A stretch of DNA of 64,000 nucleotides from Cacajao melanocephalus (taxonomy: Eukaryota; Chordata; Mammalia; Primates; Pitheciidae). Shown here one piece after another: positions 39,947-60,241 of this stretch (positions within the stretch are counted from its first letter, which is position 1; every line of letters begins with the position of its first letter). Under the pieces are notes generated by a model. The model made no database searches, had not been told where the DNA came from, and was given only the letters and a program-made list of their open reading frames with translations. A program made the translations under genes and the position numbers. The DNA is taken from NCBI GenBank assembly GCA_963573385.1, contig CAUYLG010075822.1, positions 150,843 to 214,842 of the forward strand, given 5' to 3'.

Positions 39947-42534
39947 AAGGATTGCTTTCTAAACAAGTACATTCTGAAGTTGACAGTTAAAAAATAACTA
40001 GCATGGGTCCTAAAGTTTAGAGTGGGGCAAAGAGGTACTCTAATCCAGTGCTTACCACTTGAGAAGGGAGGTATATCAGGATTGGGCTCTAAAACTGCTT
40101 GTTCCAGTATACTGAGGACTGTCTGTGCCTTTGGCCTGGAGATGCCAGAAATGAAAGCTGGGTATCTGCAAAAAGCAGATATGTGAATTTGAACCCTTTG
40201 TGTTTTCTGTTAGCTCAGTCAGTCCTCACAATAGTCCTGAGGCATAGGTACTGTTACACCAGGGTCCTTTGTCTAACAAAACCAAGCTTTCATGTATTTT
40301 AAATTTTGACAAGTCTGCAGACAGTCCTTACCTAACCAGCTCTTTTTGCTAATTGCCCACAGCTTGACCTACCAGTATTCCATTCCAGAGTAACCAAAAA
40401 ACGCAAAGTTGACCTTGTCCCTGCATTGTCTTTTTGATGGTTCAAATTTCAGTCTCCCTGACGACTACAAAACCAGAGCGATCTCAGTCCCAGAAACAGT
40501 GCTGCGCTTCTGTCTGCTGTCTCAAGGCCTCGGGGAGTCATTCAGTCATCTCTGTCCCCTGTACTCTACACATACTGATACATAATGACATTCTGTAAGT
40601 AGAGTGACAGCAGATGACTTGCCAACGGTCTCACTGTAGATTTGTGTAACCCAGTAACCCTGTGAGCCTTTGATAATAGGTTGGGAGCTCAGGGTTTATG
40701 CCCACTTGTCTGGTTCAGCCATAACAAGTTTTGTTCTGAGAATCAAATTTCTGTGGGTTTTTTTTTTTTGGTTTTTTTTTAAGGCCAGAAAATGAAGGGC
40801 TTGTATGTGCTGGGATGTGAGAATAGTAGCTACGGAGAAGTTCTTTTCTTGGAACCTAGATGGAGGTGCAGTGTGGGGACCTCCAAGTGAATGGTAGGAT
40901 CTGAGTTGGTCCTGCCACCTGCAATTTGCTTATGTAATCGATTATTTTGAAGAGGAGGAGGATTCATTTGGATGTTAGGATCAAATCTGGATTCTGTTCT
41001 GGGCCTTACTGTAAAACTACGGGACTGCCTTTCCACATCCGGTAGCGGTGGAAACCATGTGTGCAGCCCTCAGAATGCCTGGCTAGGGCAGTAGGGGAAA
41101 TTGTCTGAAAGGACAGAGTATGTGCTGCAAGTGAAGACATTAAGAGCAGGAGTCGGTAGAACAAGGAGAGCAGTTGGCAGCTGCAAGGAAAGAGCTATTG
41201 CTGGCTGTGGAGCATTTGAGGGTGCGGTCTTTGTCTCAGCCCCTAATAGCCCATGGGTGGTTGTCACCAGCAACACTAGTGATTCCCAGACAAAGCCAGG
41301 TGACTACGGACAGGCTGTGCCCTCATGTGATCCCATATCTGCAAATAGCCCCCTGAACCATTGGGCAGCCCATCTTGTCACGTGCCACGGCCCCAGCAGG
41401 CAGAGTTCTGTCCAACAGATGGCATTAGCTGGGAAGCTTCTGCCACCACAGTCACAGGGCAGCCTTGAGCTGGGCAGGAGACGTCAGTCCATTGCGTGTT
41501 GCTCTTGGGAAGATGGGCCCCAGAGCTGCTGGTGATAGAATGGCATTGCACCCCTAGTGACTGAGGCCCGTGAGGACAGCCAGCCTGCCAGTGAAGCTGA
41601 GCGGGCTTCCCAGGAAGGCGGCCTGCAACTTGCCTTTGAGTGTGTCTAGCACTGGCCGAAGGAAGAGATCCTTCCGAAGTGTACACGGGTCGGTGGCACA
41701 AGCATTGGGTTACACATGCGCTTCTCAAGGAGGAAACAAGCCCAGAGTCCCACAGCAGATGCACGTGGAGGTTGGGCCCTAGCTTCTGCTGTCACAAACC
41801 AGTATTAGTCCTGTCTGTATGTGGCCCTCATGTCCTTACTGCCCCATGGAGGACCTAGGATAGAGGTAAGGAAGAAATTTCTCGTCCTTAGAATGTGCAG
41901 TGGAGAGAGGGCAGTACAGCAGCTCTCCAGGTCCTTGGGTAAAGTTGCAACTGACAGAGCTGGAGCCTTCTGAAGGGACCATCTATGGACTGAAAATCAA
42001 ATCCCAGAGGGGTGGGTGGCCGTCCACTCATTCACCCCACCAGATCCTTGAGTCCGTACTCCACGCCAGGCCTCTGACAGTTGACACTTGACTCCAAATC
42101 CCCAGCCCCACCCCTCACACCCTAAAGGAGCTCCCAGGCCAAGGCAGGCAAACAGGGATACAGCCTTAGAGAAGGGAGGAGAGCATCACAGAAAGGCAGT
42201 GATCACGCTGCTTCTCAAAGGATGGGTAGGAGTTTGCCCAGGAGAGGAAAGCGGGGGAGCATGGTGGGGCTGAGGCTGGTGCAGGCAGCAGGCGCTCCTG
42301 GGCAAGTCTGCATCCCTCTATTGCCAGGGAGGTTAAGGTCCTGTGGGAGACAGGAAGGGAGGCGAGGGGCAGGGTAGCGAGGACACTGGTCGGAAGGATG
42401 CACTTCAGCCTGGGAAGCTTGGATCCCCAACCAGCCTTGGCTATCTGTCGTGAGGGCACAGTGCCCAGAGTGGAGAGGTCAGCAGGTCCAGGCTCCTGTC
42501 CCACAGCAGAATCTGAGGTCCCAGGAGCAATGAA

Positions 42535-42538
<4 letters not shown>
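39947..42538. other. Repeat-poor unique DNA downstream of EIF5
   Basis: About 2.6 kb with short overlapping frames on both strands (the longest is 144 codons at 41101-41535). No motif, splice pattern or family match. Confidence 0.4.
40190..40275 (-). mobile_element. MIR-like scrap (reverse)
   Basis: CAGTCCTCACAATAGTCCTGA with GGTACTGTTA resembles the reverse MIR 3' part. Confidence 0.4.
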
Positions 42539-42597
<59 letters not shown>

Positions 42598-42690
42598 CTC
42601 TCTCCCCTCCCTCCTCCCCTCTCCCCTCTCCCCTCCCTCCTCCCTCCTCCCTTCTCCCTCCTCCCTTCTTCTCTCTCTCTCTCTCTTTAC
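42539..42690. repeat. Long CT/CCCTC polypyrimidine tract
   Basis: About 50 bp of near-perfect (CT)n is followed by CTCCC and CCTCC variants and a further (CT)n. The strand is almost pure pyrimidine, giving a mirror-repeat character. Confidence 0.95.
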
Positions 42691-42846
42691 TTTCTCAAGA
42701 CTGGGATTGCCTATTTGGGGTCTACTGAAAGGCCAAGGCCCAGAAGCAGGGCCATGGAGGTTCAGGAACAGTTCTCTGTAATTACAAGTTTGGGGTTCTC
42801 CGATGTGACCACTGTCTCGTCTGTGTTTGTCAAGTTTTTTGGGTTT

Positions 42847-43103
42847 GTGTGTGTAACAGAGACTCACTCTTGCCCAGGCTGGAGTGCAGTGGCACAATCT
42901 CAGCTGACTGCAACCTCCCAAGTTCAAGCCATTCTTCTGCCTCCACCTCCTGAGTAGCTGGGACTATAAACCCACACCACCACACCCAGCTAATTTTTGT
43001 ATTTTTAGTAGAAACGGGGTTTCACCATGTTAGCCAGGCTGGTCTTGAACTCCCCACCTCAAGTGATCTGCCTGCTTCAGCCTCCCAAAATGCTGGGATT
43101 ACT
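42847..43103 (-). mobile_element. Alu (S-like)
   Basis: Ends at GGGATTAC without its 5' terminal bases. Confidence 0.92.
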
Positions 43104-43189
43104 AATAAAGTTCTTTTGATGACAAGATAAGTCACGCAGCCAGCTGGGGGTTAGGGGACAGTTTACCTAAGATTCACCTGGTGATAGAA

Positions 43190-43670
43190 TCAATGGGAAC
43201 GTCACTGCACAAGTCTGGCATTCCAAGGACCCAGAGACAGGAATGGGTCCAGCCTTGTGGATGCATTGTACCCACTCATACTATTTTCTCCATCGTTTTG
43301 CCATTGATACGATTCCACCTATATGACATTCTGGAAAAGGCAAAACTGGAGACAATAAAGGCATCCGTGGTGGCGAGGGAGGAAGGGTTAGGCTGAGCCA
43401 CAGGATGTTAGGGCAGTGAAATTACTTTGTGTGATCCTATAATGGTGCATGTATGTCATGATACATTTGTCCAAGCCCATGAAATGTACGCCACCAACAG
43501 TGGACCCTAAGGACTTTGAGTGATCATGATGTGTCAGTGTTGGCTCATCAGTTTTAACAGATGCACCACTCTGGTGGAGAAGGAGTCTATGGGAACTGTG
43601 CCTTCCACTCAATTTTGCTGTGAACCTAAAACCTCTTTTTAAAAAAGGGTAACTAAAAAATAAAAAGTCT
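43190..43670 (+). mobile_element. Old L1 3' UTR fragment
   Basis: ATACATTTGTCCAAGCCCAT, CACCACTCTGGTGGAGAAGG and TTTTGCTGTGAACCTAAAAC, ending in AATAAAAAGTCTTTC, match the 3' end of a medium-age L1. Confidence 0.8.
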
Positions 43671-43679
43671 TTCTTTTTT

Positions 43680-43971
43680 TGGAAAAGAGTAGAAAACCCA
43701 GATATCTAAAAAGCAGGAAAATCTGAAAGAAATGTAGTAACAAGTTCACACATTTTAAATCCCAGTGAAAGTAAATGGAATAAATCTATCAGGTAAAGGA
43801 CAAGCCATAAGCTTGGATTTTTAAGTCTAGCAATATACTGTTTACAAGAGCATCACCTAAAATATGACGAGAGAAGTTGAAAGGATGAAAAAAGGTATCG
43901 TAGACATATACTAACCAAAGATGGAGCTCTTTATATCTCAGAAAAAATAGATTTTAATAAAGTATGAAAGT
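43680..43971 (+). mobile_element. L1 ORF2 fragment, left of the provirus
   Basis: Degraded ORF2 sequence ending at the 5' LTR. The same L1 appears to resume at about 48349, so the provirus is inserted in it. Confidence 0.6.
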
Positions 43972-44666
<695 letters not shown>

Positions 44667-44670
44667 TAAA

Positions 44671-44688
44671 TGGGGTCAGAAATGGGAC
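44671..44688 (+). promoter_or_regulatory. Proviral primer-binding site, tRNA-Leu type
   Basis: TGGGGTCAGAAATGGGAC differs at three positions from the complement of the tRNA-Leu(CAA) 3' end. Its position four nucleotides past the LTR end is as expected. Confidence 0.7.
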
Positions 44689-44713
44689 CTAAAGAAAGAT
44701 AGTGACTATCAGA

Positions 44714-45011
<298 letters not shown>

Positions 45012-45774
45012 AGCTCACCATCAGGAAAAATTATTCTTCTCGCCAGTATGCAGTCCTCTCATGAGCCGTTTGAGCTCTAGGCTCCCATGGCTCAGATTTT
45101 TGGCCTTGGTGAGTCTTCTCTCAGGTCAACCCTCCCTCTTTTTGGTGGAAGCTTTTTTTTTTTTTTGGTAGAGAATTTTTTATATTCAAGATATGGTTTG
45201 GTTATAAGGCCATCTTGATAAAGAACCTTACATCCCTCCTGAGTTGATAAAAGACTGTCTTTTTCTGGTAAGTCCTTTCTGCTATAAAGACTCTCTGGGT
45301 TGAGTATTCTGGTTTCTACTGAATTCACATTCTATCTGTCATTTCTGGTGAATTCACTTTTGGTCTGAGCATGTAATGTCATATTTTGTTTGATCTGCAT
45401 GCCTGGGGTAAAATTTTGTGAACACTCTTCTCTTGGTGTCCTTCGATTTGGTTTCACTTGTTTCCCTGGCTTTTTTTCTAAAAATCTTCCACCGTCGAAA
45501 ACGCCAAAATACCAGTCCAAACTCCTGACATTCTCTGACAGGATAAAAAAGATACTCTTTGCTCTTGAGAGATTAATAAAAAGCAGAATGGGATTCTCAG
45601 ACATTACAACATGCTAGGCTTTCTGGGACTCCAGCCAGTTACATATTACAGCTCATTCTTGTGAACATTTTTTAAATGATAGGCAAATTATGTCAAGGAA
45701 ACATCAGAGCTCAAAGGATCATTACTTGAACTTTAAGACAAACAAAAACCCCCTGCAACTATAGAGTTCAAGTA
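45012..45774 (+). pseudogene. Proviral internal remnant (leader/gag region)
   Basis: Non-Alu sequence between the 5' LTR and the next Alu. I see no conserved retroviral motif and no long frame. Assigned to the provirus only by position. Confidence 0.5.
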
Positions 45775-46041
45775 GGCCTGGCACGGTGGGTCACGTCTGT
45801 AATTGTAGCAGTTCAGAGGCCAAGGCGGGTGGATCACTTGAGGTCAGGAGTTCAAGAGCAGCCTGACCAACACGGTGAAACCCTGTCTGTACAAAAAATA
45901 CAAAAATTACCTGGGCATGGTGGCACACGCCTGTAATCCCAGCTACTCAGGGGGCTGAGGCACTAGAATTGCTTGAACCCGGGAGGGAGAGGTTGCACTC
46001 CAGCCTGGGCAACAGAGTGAGACTCCATCTCAAAAAAAAAA
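45775..46041 (+). mobile_element. Alu (S-like) in provirus
   Basis: About 30-bp deletion in the right arm. Confidence 0.94.
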
Positions 46042-46063
46042 GGAGTTAATGTAAAGCCTTCTA

Positions 46064-46065
46064 AG

Positions 46066-46115
<50 letters not shown>

Positions 46116-46160
46116 CCCACCTCTCTCCTCTCTCTTCCCCCCCCCACCCCCCCCCCCGCC
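46064..46160. repeat. (CT)n followed by C-rich tract inside the provirus
   Basis: About 45 bp of CT repeat, then CCCCACC blocks with up to nine C in a row, between two Alus in the internal region of the provirus. Confidence 0.9.
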
Positions 46161-47534
<1,374 letters not shown>

Positions 47535-47878
47535 TTACAGAACTACAACTTCTAACAGAAAAATGATGGCCTGGCACTTTGAAATGACAGGAAAAACAAA
47601 AAAAAACTATGGAACAGACAGAATTGAACTTAATAATGGATTCTAGGTAGACTTAGCTGATAGCCTCTCCCTTCAAACCTTCCTTGTTGTTCACGGGTGG
47701 CTAAAAGGGTTTTGACACTGGCCCCTAGTTGGCAATCACTCCCTGCAGTGTGGGACAAGGCTGGCAAACAGGACAGGTCCATCCTGGTATCCAGGGACAA
47801 TCAAAACCTAACCACGGGTTGATTGACCACTGAGGCTTTCAGAGGAAGATCTTGGTCAAAAGGGAGAAGTGTGAAGCC
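47535..47878 (+). pseudogene. Proviral internal remnant and polypurine tract
   Basis: Final internal segment. It ends in the purine run at about 47858-47876 immediately before the 3' LTR. No open frame. Confidence 0.55.
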
Positions 47879-48348
47879 TGTCAGGATGAAAATGAGTCAT
47901 TTGTGTTTTAAAAGGCAAAAACCAACCAACCAATCAAACAACCCTGAGAAACAGAGCCAGGCAAGGCTGTGAAGAGAACGTTCTCCTGCTCCTTTGTCCA
48001 ATCACGACTATCACAACTATCAACGATCACAAAAGACTGCAAAAACCACAGCCTGCACAAAGGCCATCACAACCTTACACAAGTAATACTTCTGCAAGGA
48101 CATCCACCCAGCAACAGCCTATCCAAACTGGGATCAGCATCGGCCTTGTTATTGACCTTCGCGGCCAAGGATAATTATCTCAAAACAATTACGTAATCCT
48201 CCTCACTTCTCCTTTAAAAGCTATTCTCTCCCTTTACCTCCTGAAAGTACACACATAGCTCACTATGACATGCATATTCCCATTGCAATGCCCGATTCCC
48301 AGATACCTTTTTCTTCGAGAGAGCATCTCTCTGTTTATTTTGCTGACA
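47879..48348 (+). repeat. 3' LTR of the provirus
   Basis: TGTCAGGATGAAAATGAGTC start, TTTGCTGACA end. It is uninterrupted at about 470 bp and clearly diverged from the 5' copy. Confidence 0.75.
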
Positions 48349-48426
48349 AACCAAGAAAAGTCATTAGGAATAAAGAGGATCGGCACAATGTAATGAACCA
48401 TTCAACATATCAGAAATAACAGTTCT

Positions 48427-48877
<451 letters not shown>

Positions 48878-48940
48878 TTACATGCTGTGGGTTGGTATGT
48901 AATATGGTACCAACACTTTGGGAAAAGTTCTGTTTCTTTT

Positions 48941-49086
48941 TCTTTCTTTCTTTTTTTTTTTTTTTTTAGTAGAGACAGGGTTTCACCATGTTTTTCAGGC
49001 TGGTCTCGAACTCTTGACTTCATGATCTGCCTGCCTCAGCCTCCCAAAGTGTTGGAATTACAGGTGTGAGCCCCCATGCCTGGCCC
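48941..49086 (-). mobile_element. Alu left arm
   Basis: Antisense, one arm with a poly(T) run. Confidence 0.9.
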
Positions 49087-49170
49087 TAATTGTTTCTTAA
49101 AAAAACTGAATATGCACCTGCCTTCTAAACCCACAATTCCACTCCTAGAGAACTCCACACTTAATAGAAA

Positions 49171-49453
<283 letters not shown>

Positions 49454-49936
49454 AAAGCCAATGTTCCTGAAAAGAGTTATATGTATAAGAATGGCCCCAT
49501 TGCAGCTTTTTTCGTAGTAATCCTAAACTGTAAACATCACAAGGGCCTATTAATAGGAGAATGGATAAACAAACTGTACCAGATTCTCAAAATTGAATGT
49601 TAACAATAGAAAGAAATGAATTACTAATGTGCACAACAAAATTTGTGAATCTCAGAAATGTACTAAATAAAAGAAGCCTTACAAAGAAAAATATATATGT
49701 ATGGTTCCATTTATATAAAGTTCTAAAACAAGCTACACTAATCTATGGTGAAGAAATTAAGACAATGGTTGCTTCTGTGGATGGTGTGAGGTAGGGATTG
49801 ATGGGAAAGGGCACAGGGGAACCTTCCATGGTGACAGCAATGTTTTATATCTTGTTAGAAGTTTGGGATACATAGGAGTAGGGGTATATGCATTTGCCCC
49901 AAATTTGTTCATTTAATTGCATGTAAATTTTACCTT

Positions 49937-50231
49937 AGGCCGGGAACAGTGACTGACACCTGTAATCTCAGCACTTTGGGAGGCTGAGGTGGGTGGATCA
50001 CCTGAGGTCAGGAGTTCGAGACCAGCCTGACCAACATGGTGAAACCCCGTCTCTACTAAAAATACAAAAATCAGCTGGGCATGGTCGTGGGCGTCTATAA
50101 TCCCAGCTACTCAGGAAGCTGAGGTGGAAAAATCACTTGGAACCTGGGAGGCGGAGGTTGCAGTGAGCCAACATCGGCCATTGCACTCCAGTCTGGGTGA
50201 CAAGAGGGAGACTCCGTCTCAAAAAAAAAAA
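49937..50231 (+). mobile_element. Alu (S-like)
   Basis: Full length, in L1. Confidence 0.95.
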
Positions 50232-50446
50232 TTCTTAAAAGGGAATCAGAGACCTAGTTAATGACATACATGTTGAAGTGTTTAGGGATAAAGCATATTG
50301 ATGTAGCAACTGTTTTTGGAATGCACCAAAAAAGATGAATTGATAGATGGATAGAAGGGGGCTGGATGAATGGATAGACAATAAAGTGAATATACCATCA
50401 TATCAATTATAGAATCTAGAGTGGCATATGGATGTTCACGTTACAA

Positions 50447-51005
<559 letters not shown>

Positions 51006-51039
51006 TAATATCATAGTTTTACAACTTGAGGAAAAAACT

Positions 51040-51329
51040 TTTTTTTTGAGACAGAGTCTTGCTCTGTAGCCCAGGCTAGAGTGCAGTGGTGCAGTCTTGG
51101 CTCACTGCAACCTCCTCCTCCCGGGTTCTAGTGATTCTTCTGCCTCAGCCTCCTGAGTACCTGGGATTACAGCCGTCCGCCACCACACCCAGCTAAATTT
51201 TTGTATTTTTAGTAGAGATGAGGTTTCACCATGTTGGCCAGGCTGGTCTCCAACTCCTGACCTCAGGTGATTCGCCCACTTGGCCTCCTAAAGTCCTGGG
51301 ATTACAGGTGTGAGCCTCCAAGCCCAGCC
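51040..51329 (-). mobile_element. Alu (S-like)
   Basis: Full length, antisense. Confidence 0.95.
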
Positions 51330-51680
51330 TTGGTGGAGTGTTTTTCTAACTACAAAATTAGGGTACACCATATCGTCACAGGCAATTCAGGCATTGTATC
51401 TCACGTGTATACTAATAGATATGATGATTAAATTTTATTGAAGCAGATCTTACATACAGAAGACTGCAATAGTCATAGTGTACAAGTCAATAATTATTTC
51501 AGAGTGAATTTGTGATGTAATTTAAATGTGTTCTAAAAAGACAAGCCACCATAAACTGAAAGTCAACAAATATGTAACAATTTACATTTTAGTATACATT
51601 CTCTTAATTGTGCAATGTGAAAAATTAGCAAAATGATCACTTTTCCAAAGTTTTGCTTTTTGTTGTTGTTTTTGGGCTTT
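51330..51680. other. AT-rich unique DNA
   Basis: Nothing recognised. Confidence 0.4.
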
Positions 51681-51796
51681 TTCTTTTCTTTTGAGAGACC
51701 AGGTCTCGCTGTATTGCCCAGGCTGGTCTTGAACTCAAGCAAGCCTCCCACCTCAGCCTCCCAACATGCTGGGATTATAGTTGTGAGCACCTGGCC
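51681..51796 (-). mobile_element. Alu monomer (FLAM-like)
   Basis: Single left monomer, antisense. Confidence 0.82.
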
Positions 51797-51972
51797 TTAC
51801 CATTCTTTCAATGGTTTTGTATTTTTGCAATTTTTCATAATAAAATGTTGAAAATTTCATGGAAGGACAGAGAAATGGACAAATACACCTTTGTCATGGG
51901 CACTTTCAACCAATCTCTTTCAGTTATTGAAACAATAAGCAGATTACCTTCCAGGGACAACAATTAGACTGA

Positions 51973-52296
<324 letters not shown>

Positions 52297-52552
52297 TAGC
52301 TTATTTTTTAACAGCGAGAATGAAAGACAGAAAACGAAGAGAAATGATCTCTTCAATTGTGCTAGGGGTGGGGAGGATGTTCCCAGTGAAAACAGCTTTC
52401 AGGAAATAAGGCATATTTATGCCAGCAGTGACTGAGAGCTTCTGACCAATAGGCGTGCACCAAAGGATTCCTAAAGGATATGCTTCACGTGGAAGGGAAG
52501 GGATCCCAGCTGGAAGGCCTGAGATGTAAGGAGGAATAAGGACTAAGAAGGT

Positions 52553-52844
52553 GGCCTGGCACAGTGGCTCATGCCTGTAATCCCAGCACCTTGTGGGAGG
52601 CTGAGGTAGGGGGTTGCTTCAGCCCAGGACTTCCATTGGGGCAACACAGCAAAACCCCATCTCAATGGGAAACACAAAAAAATTAGCTGGGATGGTGGCA
52701 CAGGTGTGTAGTCCCTGCGCCTTTGGAGGCTGAGGTGGGAGGATTGATGTGCCAAGGAGGTGGAGGCTGCAGTGAGTCAAGATTGTACCACTGTACTCCA
52801 TCCTGGCTGACAGAGCAAGACCCTGTCTCAAAAAAAAATAAAAG
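52553..52844 (+). mobile_element. Alu (J-like)
   Basis: Diverged, full length. Confidence 0.93.
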
Positions 52845-53486
52845 GTAAGAAGGTGACAAATACATGAGCAAATCTAAATGAATGGCCGTGAAAATAATGT
52901 TTTGTAGGTATTACAAGTTAGGTTCCTCAGTAAGCAGACTCGGAGACACAGATTTGCATTCAAGAAGTTTCCTGGGCACGTTCCTGGGACCCACACCGGG
53001 GAGTGAGGGCAGTGGATGGGCAGAGGGAGAGGCTGAGCGGCAATTCGGCCACAACCGGGGCCTCAGGTGACTCTGCAGGGAGCTTGGGAGCTGGAACGTC
53101 CCTTCAGAGTATACCATCTCTGGGCAAGGGAGCTGTGACTTTATACCAGGCACTGGATATGGGCTGCTCTGGGAAAAGGGGTATGGCCTTGACCCAGGCA
53201 GGAGCTTTCTTCAGCTGAGAGAGATTCCTGGAGTGTGGGTCAGCTGAGAGTTGTCAGGCAGAATCTCCAGGCAGGTGGGGAGCAACAGCCTTATCACGGG
53301 CAGAGTGGGTGGGCGAGGGTGGGAACAGTGTGGGCGGCACATCAAGCCATGCATTATGTAGGGTTGATAAAGAAAGACATTAAAAACCTCAAGCAGGCAA
53401 TACTTTTCTTATTTCACTTATATTTCTTTTTTATTGCTGGTGTCACTCACTAACTTTTTTTATTTTCTTGTATAATTTATATTTCT
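52845..53486. other. Unique DNA
   Basis: Nothing recognised; the middle is GC-richer. Confidence 0.4.
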
Positions 53487-53802
53487 CTCTTTTTTTTTTT
53501 TTTTTTTTTTGAGACCGAGTCTTGCTCTGTCACTCAGGCTGGGGTGCAGTGGCTCAATCTCAGCTCACTGCAACCTCTGCCTCCCAGGTTCAAGTGATTC
53601 TCATGCCTCACCCTAAGGCTCCGAAGTAACGGGGCTTACAGGTGCCCACCACCACACCCTGCTAATTTTTATATCTTTAATAGAGACAGGGTTTCACCAT
53701 GTTGGCCAGGCTGGTCTCGAACTCCTGACCTCAGTGATCTGCCTGCCTCGGCCTCCCAAAGTGCTGGGATTACATTACAGATGTTAGCCACTGTGCCTGG
53801 CC
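53487..53802 (-). mobile_element. Alu (S-like)
   Basis: Long poly(T) run of about 23. Confidence 0.95.
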
Positions 53803-53865
53803 TTATATTTCTTTTTTATCAAGCAGACAGTAATAACATATATTAATAACAAAAAGACAAATATA

Positions 53866-53998
53866 CTGGGTTCAGTTGCTCACACCTGTAATCCCAGCAC
53901 TTTGGGAGGCCAAGGTAGACAGATCACGAGGTCAAGAGATCGAGGCCATCCAGGCCAACACGGTGAAACCTCGTCTCTACTGAAAAATATAAAAATTA
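53866..53998 (+). mobile_element. Alu left arm (Y-like)
   Basis: First member of a four-Alu same-strand run. Confidence 0.9.
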
Positions 53999-54881
<883 letters not shown>

Positions 54882-54889
54882 GGTCAACT

Positions 54890-55045
54890 TTAAAAAAAGC
54901 AAAGGTCTTCAATAGCTATTTCTCCAAAGATATACAAATGGCCAATGTGCACATGAAAAGACGCCACCATCATGCATCTTAGAGAAACAAATCAAAACCA
55001 CAGCCAGGTACCACTGCACACTCATTGCGACGGCTACAAGATATG

Positions 55046-55083
<38 letters not shown>

Positions 55084-55780
55084 GTTTTGAACTGAAAATA
55101 AGTGTTGATGAGAATGATGAAGAAACTGGAATCCTTGTACACTGCTGATGAGAATGTAAAATGATTCAGTGCTGTGCAAAACAGTTTGTTGGTTCCTCAG
55201 AACATTAAACATAGAATTACCGTATGACCCAGCAATTCCACTCCTATTTATACCTGAAATAACTGAAGATAGATGTTCAAACGCAAAAGTATACACCAAT
55301 ATTCACAGCAGGACCATTTGCAATAGTCCAGAGGTGAGCACTGCCCAGATGTCCATCCATGGATAAATGGACACACAAAATGTGGCACATCAGTCCAATA
55401 CAATCGTATTCAGCCACAAATGAGGATGAGGCCTCATACACACTGCGGCGTGGCTGAACCGCGGGGACAGTGTGCTAAGGGAAGGAAGCCAACACAAGAG
55501 GACAAACGGGGTGATTCCTTTTATATAAAGTAACCAGAACAGGTAAATCTGTAGAGACTGAAGGCAGATTGGTGGTTGCCAAAGTCAGAGGGGAAGGAGA
55601 GATTGCTTGATTGAGTGACTGCTTGATGAGTCTGGGGTTTCCTTTTGGGGGATTAGAAATGTCTTGGGACTGGATGGAGGTGGATGGAGGGCGCACAGCA
55701 TGTGAAAGTACCGAATGCTGCCGCTCGCTTTTACGTGCTTGACTTTATTAATAAACAACAAACGATATATTTATTAACTC
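54890..55780 (+). mobile_element. L1M 3' ORF2/UTR fragment
   Basis: TATTTCTCCAAAGATATACA, CGTATGACCCAGCAATTCCA, TTGGTGGTTGCCAAAG and a final ACTTTATTAATAAAC block read in order in + orientation. A TA repeat interrupts it. Confidence 0.85.
55040..55083. repeat. TA repeat inside an L1 fragment
   Basis: Alternating TA broken by two ATATGTATAT segments. Self-complementary, so cruciform-prone. Confidence 0.9.
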
Positions 55781-55914
55781 ATTGAAAAAAGTATTTACTG
55801 TGCCCAGGCACCAAGATAGGTGTTATATGAACAGGCATAGTCACTGTTTTCATGCTGCTTACAGTCACACGGTGAGAGTTATTCTTTTTTTAAAAAAAAA
55901 AAAAGACGGTGTTG

Positions 55915-56027
55915 GCCGGGCGTGGTGGCTCACGCCTGTAATCCAAGCACTTTGGAGGCCAAGGCAGGCAGATCACCTGAGGTCGGGAGTTCAAGACCAG
56001 CCTGACCAACATGGTGAAACCCCGTAT
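55915..56027 (+). mobile_element. Alu left arm
   Basis: Runs straight into the poly(T) of an inverted Alu. Confidence 0.92.
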
Positions 56028-56168
56028 TTTTTTTTTTTTTTTTTTTTTTTAACAGATGGAGTCTCCTATGTTGCCCAGGCTGGCCTTGAACTCCTGGGTT
56101 CAAGTGATCCTCCCACCTCAGCCTCCTCAGTAGCTGGGACTACAGTTGCATGCCATCACACCCAGCTG
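56028..56168 (-). mobile_element. Alu arm (J-like)
   Basis: Antisense partner, tail-to-tail with the preceding arm. Confidence 0.9.
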
Positions 56169-56233
56169 AGGAGCCACTGAGGAACAGCTCAGTATTTATT
56201 AAACAATGAAATGGAAATAAATAAAATAATACT

Positions 56234-56531
<298 letters not shown>

Positions 56532-56849
56532 TAATTTAATTTAATTAAATGAAACTAACATGTAAGCTGGGACAGGGTGGTGGCAGTGACGGTAGATGGA
56601 GACGTCCATGTTCCCAAACTATCTGGGAGGAGGTCACAGAGGCATTCACTAGCACTGGGCTATGCCATGTGGAGCCTGCTATCTGATCTCTGGAGTAACC
56701 AACTACTAAAATCACAGTAATGGTGGGAAAGGGAAGGACGGCAGGAGGAGAGGAAAGAAAACGAAGCCCAACAGGGGGCTCACGTGGAAGGTGCAAAATA
56801 AGAAGGGCGCTCTAAGCCCATGGACAGCATCCCAGGAGCGAAATTAGAG
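56532..56849. other. Unique DNA
   Basis: Nothing recognised. Confidence 0.4.
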
Positions 56850-56941
56850 CATTACAAGCAAGGATTCTAAAACTGGGATTTTAAAGATCCACTCGATGCT
56901 ATTTAAAAGAGACACATTTAAGATGTAAGAATACAAAGAAA
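56850..56941 (+). mobile_element. L1 ORF2 scrap left of the Alu dimer
   Basis: CTATTTAAAAGAGACACATTT is a standard L1 ORF2 block. The L1 appears to continue in the 57554-57836 spacer. Confidence 0.5.
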
Positions 56942-58442
<1,501 letters not shown>

Positions 58443-58518
58443 TATCAGGGTAAATTTTTAAAAGCTCCACCCAATTATGTTATTCACACTAAAGCCACAT
58501 AAATGTAAAGTCACAGAA

Positions 58519-58812
<294 letters not shown>

Positions 58813-59181
58813 AAAAATAAAGTCACAGAGAGCGTGACAGTACAAGGCAGCGCAGGAAGGCTAAATATTAGATTCCGTAGATTTCAAAACAAAACAAAGA
58901 TATTACCAGAGATACAAGGGACATCTCATATGATAAAAGATCAAGTCACCATAAAGACAACAGTCAAAAAAATGTGAATGGTTGACAGAGTTTCAAAATA
59001 CATGAAGCAAAAACAGATGGAATTAAAATTCAGTCAAGATGGAGAAGTTCAGATTTCAGGTAACTTAACCCAATTGACATTTACAGAACATTCCCCCCAG
59101 CAACTAAAGAACGCATATTTTTTCCAAGTGCACACATCACACTCACCAGCGTGGACTATACATTGGACCAGTTTCTTTCTT
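58813..59181 (+). mobile_element. L1 ORF2 fragment
   Basis: GACATTTACAGAACATTCCC and GCATATTTTTTCCAAGTGCA are L1 ORF2 endonuclease-RT linker blocks. Confidence 0.7.
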
Positions 59182-59488
59182 TCTTTTTTTTAATCAGAGT
59201 CTCACTTCATCACCCAGGCTACCAGGCTGGAGGGCAACAGCACCATCTCAGCTCACTGCAACCTCCACCTCCCAAGTTCAAGCAATTCTCATGCCTCAGT
59301 GGCTGGAATTACAGGCATGTACCACCACACCGGCTAATTTGTTTTGTTTTGTTTTATTTTGTATTTTTGGTAGAGACGGGGTTTCACCATGTTGGCCAGG
59401 CTGGTCTGATACTCCTGACCTCAGGTGATCTGCCCACCTCCGCCTCCCAAAGTGCTGGGATTCCAGGTGTGAACCACTGTGCCAGCCT
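59182..59488 (-). mobile_element. Alu (S-like)
   Basis: At the L1 deletion junction. Confidence 0.93.

Positions 59489-60241
<753 letters not shown>

Noticed and set aside
42166..42927. 253-codon minus-strand frame
   Set aside because: It owes its length to the CT microsatellite and an Alu; no protein features.
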